Shown: in pieces, positions 33,409 through 40,590 of the stretch
Layout of the letters: every line of letters starts with the position of its first letter
Position numbering within the stretch: the first letter of the stretch is position 1
DNA from: DASWOJ01 sp036398775
Lineage (GTDB): Bacteria > Pseudomonadota > Alphaproteobacteria > Acetobacterales > Acetobacteraceae
Assembly: GCA_036398775.1 (NCBI GenBank)
Contig: DASWOJ010000180.1
Coordinates: 1 to 41,352, forward strand
Direction: 5' to 3'
DNA length: 41,352 nucleotides
Notes under the pieces: generated by a model
Told to the model about the DNA's origin: nothing
What the model saw: the letters and a program-made list of their open reading frames with translations, nothing else
Database searches by the model: none
Position numbers and translations under genes: made by a program

Positions 33409-34485
33409 TCAGGCCGTCCGGAACAGCGAGCGCGCGTTGAACAGCGGCGCGGCAAACTGATCGTCCTCGCCGCGGTCGTATTCGCCGTGGTAGCGCTCCA
33501 GCCGCTCGACCTCGCGGCGTGATCCCAGGATGACCGGGACGCGCTGGTGTATGCTGCCGGGCTGGATGTCCAGCAGGCGGCCGCGCCCCGTGCTGGCGCC
33601 GCCGCCAGCCTGCTCCACGATCATCGCCATCGGGTTCGCCTCATACATCAGCCGCAGCCGCCCGGGCTTGCCGGGGTCCTTGGCGTCGCGCGGATACATG
33701 AACAGGCCGCCGCGGATCAGGATGCGGTGGACCTCGGCGACCATGGACGCAATCCAGCGCATGTTGAAGTCCGCCCCGCGCGGCCCCTCGGCGCCCTCCA
33801 GGCACTCGTCCACGTAACGGCGGACCGGCGGCTCCCAGAACCGCTCGTTGGACACGTTCACCGCGAACTCCCGGCTGTCGGGCGGTATGGCCATGCCGGG
33901 ATGGGTCAGCACGAAGGCGCCGATCTCCCGGTCCAGCGTGAACCCGTGCACGCCGTCGCCCACCGTCAGCACCATCATCGCGGTCGGGCCATAGATCGCA
34001 TAGCCCGCCGCAACCTGCGCGGTGCCCGGCTGCAGGAAGTCGGCGGGAGACGGCTCGGCCACGTCATCCGGGCAGCGCAGCACGCTGAAGATGGTGCCGA
34101 CAGGCATGTTGATGTCAATGTTGGACGACCCGTCCAGCGGATCGAACACCAGCAGCAGCCGCCCGCGCGGATAATGGCCCGGGATGGGATGCGGCTGCTC
34201 CAGTTCCTCCGACACCATGCCGGCGAGCTGCCCGCCCCATTCGCAGGTGCCCACCATGATGTTGTTGGCCGCGACGTCCAGCGGCTGCTGCTGCTCTCCC
34301 TGGACGTTGACCGCCACCGCCGGCGCATCAGGCGGCGAGATGCGCCCGCGTGACGCGGCGACGGCGATCAGCTTGCAGGCGGTCTGGATGTCGTTGAGCA
34401 GCGACGTCAGGTCAGGATTGAGGGCGCCGGAGCGGCGCTGGTCCTCGATGATGAACTTCGACAACGTGGTCCGGCGATACGGCAT
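33409..34485 (-). CDS. cbbF: Fructose-1,6-bisphosphatase, class I
   Basis: A 358-residue enzyme that hydrolyses fructose 1,6-bisphosphate (and probably sedoheptulose 1,7-bisphosphate) in the regeneration phase of the cycle. LLLVFDPLDGSSNIDINMPVGTIFSV is the metal-binding signature, and GWGGQLAGMVSEEL and YPRDAKDPGKPGRLRLMYEANPMAMIVEQAGGGAS are later class I segments. The frame is open to ATG 34545, but ATG 34485 has a GGAGG 8 bases before it and the product then starts MPYRRTTLSKFIIEDQ, the normal family length. ATG 34500 is a third possibility. It follows the cbbX gene after a 190-bp spacer with palindromic repeats and is coupled to cbbP. Confidence 0.93.
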   Translation of the reverse strand: MPYRRTTLSKFIIEDQRRSGALNPDLTSLLNDIQTACKLIAVAASRGRISPPDAPAVAVNVQGEQQQPLDVAANNIMVGTCEWGGQLAGMVSEELEQPHPIPGHYPRGRLLLVFDPLDGSSNIDINMPVGTIFSVLRCPDDVAEPSPADFLQPGTAQVAAGYAIYGPTAMMVLTVGDGVHGFTLDREIGAFVLTHPGMAIPPDSREFAVNVSNERFWEPPVRRYVDECLEGAEGPRGADFNMRWIASMVAEVHRILIRGGLFMYPRDAKDPGKPGRLRLMYEANPMAMIVEQAGGGASTGRGRLLDIQPGSIHQRVPVILGSRREVERLERYHGEYDRGEDDQFAAPLFNARSLFRTA

Positions 34486-34562
34486 CGCATGGTCCTCCAT
34501 AGGTGCAGCCTTGTCGGCTGTCTCTTGTCGCAGCAACTTAGCCATCCCAAACTACTTGCTTT

Positions 34563-34600
34563 CCCCCCTCCCTCCGGGAGGAGGGCCGGGGTGAGGGGGT
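34563..34600. repeat. G/C-rich palindromic intergenic repeat, copy 3
   Basis: It reads CCCCCCTCCCTCCGGGAGGA then GGGCCGGGGTGAGGG, the same orientation as copy 1. It lies in the cbbX-cbbF spacer, about 10 bases beyond the upstream-most possible cbbF start. A degenerate relative with CTCTCTCGCCGGGAAAGGG occurs near 34683-34702 in the same spacer. Confidence 0.7.
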
Positions 34601-34737
34601 CTTCACGAGCGGACCACGCCGAACCGAGACCTTGGGCCAAAAGCACCTGCGGCTTCCCGCTCCGAAGCCAAAGCCCCCCGCGCTCTCTCGCCGGGAAAGG
34701 GAAAAGCCTCTCCCTTCGTTTCCAGCCGGGGCGCCGC

Positions 34738-35652
34738 CTACTCCTGGAACACCCGGCTCGCCCGTATGTCCTCCGCCGTGATCGTCTCCAGCGCCGTCCG
34801 GTCCAGCAACTGCTCCCGCCCGGCAAACAGCCGGTTCGCCATACGCAGCCGCGCCCGGTCCAGCCCGTTGCGTATGCTCCGCGCATTGGAGAACCGCGGC
34901 TGCGCCATCCGCCGAGTGACATACTCCTCCAACGCCGTCAGGCCGGCCGCATCGAACCGATACTGCATGGACGCCGCCATCAGCTCAGCGATCCGCAGCA
35001 GCTCCCCCGCCGAGTAGTCCGGAAAATCAATGTGATGCGCGATCCGCGAAGACATCCCGGGATTGCTGCGGAAGAACGTGTCCATCCGGTCCTTATACCC
35101 CGCCAGGATCACCACCAGGTCGTCCCGGTTGTCCTCCATCACCTGCAGCAGTATCTCGATCGCCTCCTGCCCGTAATCGCGCTCGTTCTCCGGCCGATAC
35201 AGGTAATACGCCTCGTCAATGAACAGCACCCCGCCCATCGCCTTCTTCAGTATCTCCTTCGTCTTGGGCGCGGTATGGCCGATATACTGCCCCACCAAGT
35301 CATCACGCGACACCGTGACGACATGGTTGCGCCGGATATACTTCAACCGGTGCAGCACATCCGCCATCCGCCGCGCCACCGTGGTCTTGCCGGTGCCGGG
35401 ATTGCCGGTGAAGCTCATATGCAGCGGCGGCGGCTCCGCCTGTATCCCCAAGCCCCGCCGGGCGCTCTCGACCAGCAGCAGCGCCGCCACCTCGCGGATG
35501 CGCGTCTTCACCGGCAGCAACCCCACCAGGTCACGGTCAAGCTGCCCGATCACCTCGCCAATGTTGCTCTCGGCATACAGCGCATTCAGGTCGACCCGGC
35601 GATCATCCACCCCCGCCTGGTCCACCCCCCCCATCTCCAGCGCCGCGCTCAC
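34738..35652 (-). CDS. cbbX: RuBisCO activase CbbX (red type)
   Basis: A 304-residue AAA+ ATPase that pulls inhibitory sugar phosphates out of red-type RuBisCO by acting on the C-terminal tail of the large subunit. Walker A GNPGTGKTT is at about 83-91, the pore-loop segment GQYIGHTAPKTKE at 121-132 and Walker B GVLFIDEAYYL at 141-151. The sensor 1-like segment VILAGYKDRMD and the arginine-finger region FRSNPGMSSRIAHHIDFPDY follow. The start is GTG at 35652, overlapping the cbbE stop by 4 bases; ATG 35634 is the alternative. Its presence confirms form IC RuBisCO, which needs CbbX. Confidence 0.95.
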   Translation of the reverse strand: MSAALEMGGVDQAGVDDRRVDLNALYAESNIGEVIGQLDRDLVGLLPVKTRIREVAALLLVESARRGLGIQAEPPPLHMSFTGNPGTGKTTVARRMADVLHRLKYIRRNHVVTVSRDDLVGQYIGHTAPKTKEILKKAMGGVLFIDEAYYLYRPENERDYGQEAIEILLQVMEDNRDDLVVILAGYKDRMDTFFRSNPGMSSRIAHHIDFPDYSAGELLRIAELMAASMQYRFDAAGLTALEEYVTRRMAQPRFSNARSIRNGLDRARLRMANRLFAGREQLLDRTALETITAEDIRASRVFQE

Positions 35653-36356
35653 GCCGCACGCTCCCGCCGCGCCGGCGCAAGCTGCTCCCGCATCGCCCCG
35701 ATCACCCCGCGATACCCGCCATCCGCATCCCGCGCCCCAAAGATCGCCGACCCCGCGACAAAGGTATCCGCCCCGGCATCCGCCACCGCCCGTATGTTGC
35801 CGACCTTCACCCCGCCATCCACCTCCAGCAGGATCGGCTGCCCGCCCCGCCCCACGTGGTCGTCAATGCGCCGGCGCAAGGCGGCGATCTTATCCAACGC
35901 CCCCGGAATGAACGACTGCCCGCCAAACCCCGGGTTGACCGACATCACGCACACCAGGTCCAGCCGGTCCATCACCCAATCCAGGTGCTCCAGCGGTGTC
36001 GCCGGATTAAGCGCCAGCCCCGCCCGGCACCCATGCTCGCGTATCAGCGACAGCGTGCGGTGCGGATGCTGCGACGCCTCGGGATGGAAGCTGATGATGT
36101 CCGCACCCGCCTTGGCGAACATCACCGCCAGCTCGTCCACCGGCGTCACCATCAGGTGGACATCTATCGGCAAGCCCACATGCGGCCGTATCGCCTCGCA
36201 AACCAACGGCCCGATGGTCAGGTTCGGCACATACCGGTTGTCCATCACATCGAAGTGGATCATGTCCGCCCCGCCAGCCTGCAACCGCCCGACCTCCTCC
36301 CCCAGCCGGGCAAAGTCAGCCGAAAGGATGCTCGGCGCGATCAACGGCCCCGTCAT
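35649..36356 (-). CDS. cbbE: Ribulose-phosphate 3-epimerase
   Basis: A 235-residue TIM-barrel enzyme that interconverts xylulose 5-phosphate and ribulose 5-phosphate in the regeneration phase. IAPSILSADFARLGEEV is the N-terminal signature. MIHFDVMDNRYVPNLTIGP carries the metal-binding His and Asp, IDVHLMVTPVD the next, and CVMSVNPGFGGQSFIPGALDKI and DHVGRGGQPILLEVDGGVKVGNI complete the family pattern. The ATG overlaps the cbbS stop by 4 bases (ATGA). Placing the epimerase gene between cbbS and cbbX is less common than cbbLSX. It is the Calvin-cycle copy; whether a housekeeping rpe exists elsewhere cannot be seen. Confidence 0.95.
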   Translation of the reverse strand: MTGPLIAPSILSADFARLGEEVGRLQAGGADMIHFDVMDNRYVPNLTIGPLVCEAIRPHVGLPIDVHLMVTPVDELAVMFAKAGADIISFHPEASQHPHRTLSLIREHGCRAGLALNPATPLEHLDWVMDRLDLVCVMSVNPGFGGQSFIPGALDKIAALRRRIDDHVGRGGQPILLEVDGGVKVGNIRAVADAGADTFVAGSAIFGARDADGGYRGVIGAMREQLAPARRERAA

Positions 36357-36775
36357 GGCGCATAGCGTTCGCCGGAGGGCCGCCCCGTCGCGTAGCTGCG
36401 TATCGTATACCGCAGCGTCCGCCCCGGCCCTTCCTGCCGCACCAGCTCGAACCCCGGCTCATGCGAGGGCCGCTGCACCATGAACGACATGCGAACCGTC
36501 TCGAACCCCTTGCGGCTGTCGAACGCCAGCACGCGCACATACTCCTGCGGGCACTCCTTGCGGCAGGCGTTCACCTCCAGCATCACCCCGGCAGCGTCAT
36601 GCAGGTCGAACATCGGCGTCCCCCACATGGACCAGTAATGATTCCGAGGATGCGGGTCGTCGGTGTGCTCGACCGCCAGGGACCAGCCCTGGCCCAGCGC
36701 ATATTGGACCTGCGCCGAAATCTCCTGGTCCGTCAGGTCCGGCAGGAAGGAGAACTGGCCTTGGGTGACTTTCAT
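36353..36775 (-). CDS. cbbS: RuBisCO small subunit, form IC
   Basis: A 140-residue small subunit of the L8S8 enzyme. MKVTQGQFSFLPDLTDQEISAQVQYALGQGWSLAVEHTDDPHPRNHYWSMWGTPMFDLHDAAGVMLEVNACRKECPQEYVRVLAFDSRKG is the typical red-type pattern. The C-terminal extension (FELVRQEGPGRTLRYTIRSYATGRPSGERYAP), a feature of red-type subunits, replaces the long beta A-B loop of green-type ones. AAGGAGGGC precedes the ATG at good spacing and overlaps the cbbL stop codon. The gap to cbbL is 13 bp. It is coupled downstream to cbbE by a 4-bp overlap. Confidence 0.97.
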   Translation of the reverse strand: MKVTQGQFSFLPDLTDQEISAQVQYALGQGWSLAVEHTDDPHPRNHYWSMWGTPMFDLHDAAGVMLEVNACRKECPQEYVRVLAFDSRKGFETVRMSFMVQRPSHEPGFELVRQEGPGRTLRYTIRSYATGRPSGERYAP

Positions 36776-36788
36776 CTGCGTGCCCTCC

Positions 36789-38252
36789 TTAAGAAGCCGT
36801 AGGCGTCGGCAGCACATCCACCGAATCCGTGGATGCATAGTTGAAGCTGACATCCTTCCAGGTATCCAACGCCGCCCGCAGTGGCTGGCACCAGCGCGCG
36901 GCGGCCGTCAGTATCTCCGGCCCCTCGTTCCAGATGTCCTTGCCCTCGTTGCGCGCCTTCACCATGCACTCCAGCGCAACCCGGTTGGCGATGGCCCCGG
37001 CCTGGATGCCCATGGGATGCCCGATGGTCCCGCCGCCGAACTGCAGCACCACATCGTCCCCGAGGTAGTGCAGCAACTGGTGCATCTGCCCCGCATGGAT
37101 GCCGCCCGAAGCCACCGGCATCAGCTTCTTCAAGCTGGCCCACGGCTGGTCGAAGAAGATCCCGTGCTGCGGGTTCGCCGGCACATACGTCTCGCGGCAG
37201 GTGTCATAGATTCCCCGCACCACGTTCGGATCGCCCTCCAGCTTGCCGACCACGGTGCCCGCATGGATATGGTCCACCCCCGCCATCCGCATCCACTTGG
37301 CGATCACCCGGAACGACACCCCATGGTTCTTCTGCCGCGTGTAGGTCGAGTGCCCCGCCCGGTGCAGGTGCAGGATCATGTCGTTCTTGCGCGCCCACTT
37401 CGCCATGCTCTGGATCGCGGTGTAGCCGATCACCAGGTCGATCATCACGATGATGCTGCCGAGGTCGCGCGCGAACTCCGCCCGCTCGTACATGTCCTCC
37501 ATCGTCCCGGCCGTGACGTTCAGGTAGGTCCCCTTGATCTCCCCGGTCTCGGCCTGCGCCTTGTTCACCCCCTCCATGCAATACAGGAACCGGTCCCGCC
37601 AGTGCATGAACGGCTGCGAGTTGATGTTCTCGTCGTCCTTGGTGAAGTCCAGCCCGCCCTTCAGCGCCTCATACACCACCCGCCCATAATTCCGCCCCGA
37701 CAGCCCAAGCTTCGGCTTCATCGTCGCGCCCAGCAGCGGCCGCCCATAGCAGTTCATCCGCTCCCGCTCGACGACGATCCCCGTCGCCGGCCCCTGGAAC
37801 GTCTTGAGGTAATGCGCCGGCATCCGCATGTCCTCCAGCCGCAACGCCTTCAGCGGCTTGAAGCCGAACACGTTGCCGATGATCGAGGCCGTCAGGTTGC
37901 TGATCGAGCCTTCCTCGAACAGGTCGAGGTCATAGGCGATATAAGCGAACCACTGGTCCGCAGACCCCGGCACCCGCTCCACCCGGTAAGCCTTGGCCCG
38001 GTAATACTCGCTGTCCGTCAACCGGTCGGTCCACACCACGGTCCAAGTCGCCGTGCTGCTCTCCCCCGCGATGGCCGCCGCAGCCTCCTCCGGGTCCACC
38101 CCGTCCTGCGGCGTCAGCCGGAACACCGCCAGCACGTCGGTGTCCTTGGGAACATACTCCGGCTCCCAGTATCCCATCTGGCGATACTTCAGCACGCCGG
38201 AAGTATAACGCTCCTTGAGGTCGGTGATCTTGACGTCGAGCGCCTTGTTCAT
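36789..38252 (-). CDS. cbbL: RuBisCO large subunit, form IC (red type)
   Basis: A 487-residue catalytic subunit that carboxylates ribulose 1,5-bisphosphate. GATMKPKLGLSGRNYGRVVYEALKGGLDFTKDDENINSQPF contains the active-site Lys pair at 179 and 181, the carbamylated Lys at 205, and Asp207 and Glu208 for Mg. HRAGHSTYTRQKNHGVSFRVIAKWMRMAGVDHIHAGTVVGKLEG has the substrate-phosphate His and loop 6 Lys. SGGIHAGQMHQLLHYLGDDVVLQFGGGTIGHPMGIQAGA is the phosphate-binding C-terminal barrel region. The red-type N-terminus (TDLKERYTSGVLKYRQMGYWEPEY) identifies form IC/ID. The ATG at 38252 has GGAGG 9 bases upstream. It is the first gene of the operon, facing the divergent cbbR with 105 bp between starts. 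Confidence 0.98.
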   Translation of the reverse strand: MNKALDVKITDLKERYTSGVLKYRQMGYWEPEYVPKDTDVLAVFRLTPQDGVDPEEAAAAIAGESSTATWTVVWTDRLTDSEYYRAKAYRVERVPGSADQWFAYIAYDLDLFEEGSISNLTASIIGNVFGFKPLKALRLEDMRMPAHYLKTFQGPATGIVVERERMNCYGRPLLGATMKPKLGLSGRNYGRVVYEALKGGLDFTKDDENINSQPFMHWRDRFLYCMEGVNKAQAETGEIKGTYLNVTAGTMEDMYERAEFARDLGSIIVMIDLVIGYTAIQSMAKWARKNDMILHLHRAGHSTYTRQKNHGVSFRVIAKWMRMAGVDHIHAGTVVGKLEGDPNVVRGIYDTCRETYVPANPQHGIFFDQPWASLKKLMPVASGGIHAGQMHQLLHYLGDDVVLQFGGGTIGHPMGIQAGAIANRVALECMVKARNEGKDIWNEGPEILTAAARWCQPLRAALDTWKDVSFNYASTDSVDVLPTPTAS

Positions 38253-38357
38253 GGTCCCGTGTCCTCCGTATTGCCCAGGTTCAGCCCTGATGACGCGGAG
38301 CATGGATTGCTGGACGGCATGAGGAAAAGCGAATTAAACTGACGCAACACATGAGGG
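38253..38357. promoter_or_regulatory. Divergent cbbL-cbbR control region
   Basis: 105 bp separate the two start codons. LysR-type CbbR usually binds here with T-N11-A half-sites. I see AT-rich GAATTAAACTGA near 38331-38342 and a pair of TGA trinucleotides 9 bases apart at 38340-38354, but no unambiguous CbbR box. The GGAGG of cbbL is at 38263-38267 on the minus strand. Confidence 0.5.
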
Positions 38358-39422
38358 ATGCCTTCACTCCCGATGTTCAACGTCACCGTCCGCCAGCTCC
38401 AGGTCTTCGCCGAAGCCGCCGAGCGCCTGTCCCTGGCCCGCGCGGCGGAGCGGCTGAACCTCACCCCCTCCGCAGTGTCGTTCCAGATCAAGCAGATCGA
38501 GGGCCAGACCGGCTTCGCCCTGTTCGAGCGCGTGGGCCGCCGGGTCGCGCTGACCGACGCCGGAGCGCTGCTGGCGGAGTATGCGCAGGTCGTCCTGCGC
38601 TCGCTGCACGAGGCCGACCAGGCGATGGCCGCCCTGAAGGGCACCAGCGGCGGCCGCGTGCGCCTCGGCCTGGTGTCCACGTCGAAGTATATCGTGCCGC
38701 ACATGATCGCGCGCTTCCGCACGGCCTACCCCGGCGTGGCGGTGAACCTGCAGGAGGGCAACCGCGCCCGCGTGCTGCACCTGCTGACCCGCGGCAGCGT
38801 GGACCTGGCGGTGATGGGCCAGCCCCCGCCGGACGCCGACGTGCTGGCCGCCCGCTTCGCGCCGCACCCGTCCATCATCATCGCCCCGGCCGGGCACCCC
38901 CTGGCCAAGGCGGCGTCCATCCCGCTGGCATCCCTGGCCGGCGAACCCTTCGTGATGCGGGAGGACGGGTCGGGCACCAAGGCGATGACCGAGGCGCACT
39001 TCCGCACCGCCGGCTTCCAGCCCCGCACGGCGATGGTGTCGTCCAGCAACGAGATGATCAAGCAGGCGGTGATGGCCGGCATGGGCCTCGCCCTGCTGTC
39101 CCAGCACACCTGCAGCCTGGAGCTGGCGCTGGGCCTGCTGACGATGATGCCCGTAGAGGGCTTCCCGCTGATGCGCTCCTGGTACATCGTCCAGCGCCGG
39201 ACGCTGCCGCTGCTGCCGGTGCAGGCCCGGCTGCGCGGCTTCCTGGTCGAGGAAGGGGAGGCCGTCATCCGCGACACCATGCAGAACCATCGCCGCATCG
39301 CCGCACGCGCGGAGGGCGCCCCCCCGGAAGATGCCCGCCCGGAGGATGTCAGTCCAAAGGACGCCCACCCAGAGGATGCCCTCCCAGAGGGTGCCCGCCC
39401 GGAGAACGCTGGTGCCGCTTGA
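38358..39422 (+). CDS. cbbR: LysR family transcriptional regulator CbbR
   Basis: A 354-residue activator of the cbb operon. The winged helix-turn-helix is at residues 8-65: VTVRQLQVFAEAAERLSLARAAERLNLTPSAVSFQIKQIEGQTGFALFERVGRRVALTDAG, typical CbbR. The co-inducer domain spans about 95-300 (GRVRLGLVSTSKYIVPHMIARFRTAYPGV to MIKQAVMAGMGLALLSQHTC). The final 32 residues are an added tail of six imperfect pentapeptides of the PEDAR type (residues 323-352). That tail is not part of the CbbR fold and overlaps the next gene. ATG 38358 is preceded by GAGGG with only 1 base between; ATG 38373 (MFNVTVRQLQVF) is also plausible. CbbR responds to RuBP, NADPH or similar metabolites in other bacteria. Confidence 0.93.
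   Translation: MPSLPMFNVTVRQLQVFAEAAERLSLARAAERLNLTPSAVSFQIKQIEGQTGFALFERVGRRVALTDAGALLAEYAQVVLRSLHEADQAMAALKGTSGGRVRLGLVSTSKYIVPHMIARFRTAYPGVAVNLQEGNRARVLHLLTRGSVDLAVMGQPPPDADVLAARFAPHPSIIIAPAGHPLAKAASIPLASLAGEPFVMREDGSGTKAMTEAHFRTAGFQPRTAMVSSSNEMIKQAVMAGMGLALLSQHTCSLELALGLLTMMPVEGFPLMRSWYIVQRRTLPLLPVQARLRGFLVEEGEAVIRDTMQNHRRIAARAEGAPPEDARPEDVSPKDAHPEDALPEGARPENAGAA
39324..39413 (+). repeat. Six-unit 15-bp tandem repeat at cbbR-cbbY junction
   Basis: Imperfect 15-bp units encode PEDAR, PEDVS, PKDAH, PEDAL, PEGAR and PENAG at the C-terminus of CbbR. The last unit includes the ribosome binding site (GGAGA at 39401-39405) and the GTG of the next gene. In the frame of that next gene the same array would read as an Arg/Pro/Gln-rich repeat, which I regard as untranslated. 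Confidence 0.9.
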
Positions 39423-40173
39423 GGCGCTGATCTGGGACGTGGACGGCACCCTCGCCGAAACGGAGGAGGGCCACCGCGCCGCCTTCAACGCCGCCTTCGC
39501 CGGCGCCGGCCTCGCATGGCACTGGGACGCCGCCCTGTATGCCCGGCTGCTGGAGGTCACCGGCGGCAAGGAGCGCATCCGCCGCCACCTCGACACCACG
39601 CCAGGCGCCGGGCCGCTGGACGACGAGGCGGTGCGCCGCCTGCACGCCGCCAAGACCGCGCACTACGTGTCCGCCGTGACGGCCGGCGCCGTCGCCCTGC
39701 GCCCCGGCGTCCGCCGCCTGCTGCACGAGGCACGCGCCGCCGGCCTGCGCCTGGCCATCGCCACCACGACCAGCCCGGCCAACGTGCAGGCCCTGCTGCT
39801 GGCGACGCTGGGGCCGGACGGCCCGGGCCTGTTCGAGGTCGTCGGCGCCGGCGACATGGTGCCGCGCAAGAAGCCGGCCCCGGATGTTTACCTCCATGTG
39901 CTGGACCGCCTGCGCCTGCCCGGGAAGCGGTGCCTGGCATTCGAGGACACGGTCAACGGCCTGGACGCCGCCCGCGGCGCCGGCATCCCGGTCGTCGTGA
40001 CAACAAGCCTGTATGGCGGCACCGGCGGGTTCGGGGACGCGGCGATGGTGGTGGACGGCCTAGGCGAACCGGACGCGCCCTGCCGGCTGCTGTCCGGCCC
40101 GCCGCTGCCCGGTCCGGTGGTGGACGTGCCGGCGCTGCGGCGGCTGATGCGTGCCGAGGGTTCGCTCGGGTAG
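39412..40173 (+). CDS. cbbY: HAD family phosphatase, CbbY-like
   Basis: A 253-residue haloacid-dehalogenase hydrolase. LEALIWDVDGTLAETEEGHRAAFNAAFAGAGLAWHWDAALYARLLEVTGGKERI has the nucleophile Asp pair (DVDGT) and the cap domain typical of CbbY. IATTTSPANVQALL is motif II, PRKKPAPDVYLHVL motif III with the Lys, and CLAFEDTVNGLDAARGAG motif IV. CbbY of red-type RuBisCO organisms dephosphorylates xylulose 1,5-bisphosphate, an inhibitor of RuBisCO. GTG 39412 is chosen because GGAGA sits 6 bases upstream and the sequence before it is a repeat array. It overlaps the cbbR stop by 11 bases, so the two genes form an operon opposite cbbLS. Confidence 0.88.
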   Translation: MPLEALIWDVDGTLAETEEGHRAAFNAAFAGAGLAWHWDAALYARLLEVTGGKERIRRHLDTTPGAGPLDDEAVRRLHAAKTAHYVSAVTAGAVALRPGVRRLLHEARAAGLRLAIATTTSPANVQALLLATLGPDGPGLFEVVGAGDMVPRKKPAPDVYLHVLDRLRLPGKRCLAFEDTVNGLDAARGAGIPVVVTTSLYGGTGGFGDAAMVVDGLGEPDAPCRLLSGPPLPGPVVDVPALRRLMRAEGSLG

Positions 40174-40590
40174 GTCCTGCGGCGGTCGGGGCTAACTCCT
40201 TTGCCCACGCTGACATGCAGGATCATCGAAGGAGGTATCCAAGGCGGATCAGGTTGTCTCGCATCCTGTCCACATGCGGCCACAAGGTGGCGGACCGCGC
40301 AGAGGACACCACGTCGCGCAACTCCATATCGCCGGATGCGATCCAAACGGTAAGGTCCCGTTTGGCAGCACGTCTGGCAAACATTCCATGAGCCACGGCC
40401 TGGCCAGGCGTTCCGTCCCCTTCCCATGCCGTCAACACACAAGCAAAGCCGGCCAATCCAGCGCGTCCCGCACCGCTGCCCCCCCGCGTCCGGCCCCAAC
40501 TGGACCAGCCAGCCCGGCCAATCCCACCACCGCGAACCGCGCCCACGTAATCCTTGACCCCACCCCGGCAACAATGTTCTTGTTCCGTTC
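40174..40590. other. 417-bp spacer with a doubtful small minus-strand frame
   Basis: This precedes the rightmost gene. A minus-strand frame (40223-40546) ends GMFARRAAKRDLTVWIASGD then MELRDVVSSARSATLWPHVD, and finally RMRDNLIRLGYLLR. Its C-terminal 70 residues have protein-like composition, but codon bias is mixed, there is no clear ribosome binding site, and I recognise no family. No promoter or RNA gene was identified. Confidence 0.3.

Noticed and set aside
40223..40546. Minus-strand frame of 107 codons ending in a protein-like C-terminus
   Set aside because: N-terminal half is Gly/Ala/Arg-rich, codon bias is mixed and no initiation signal is evident. It is kept only as a note on the spacer.
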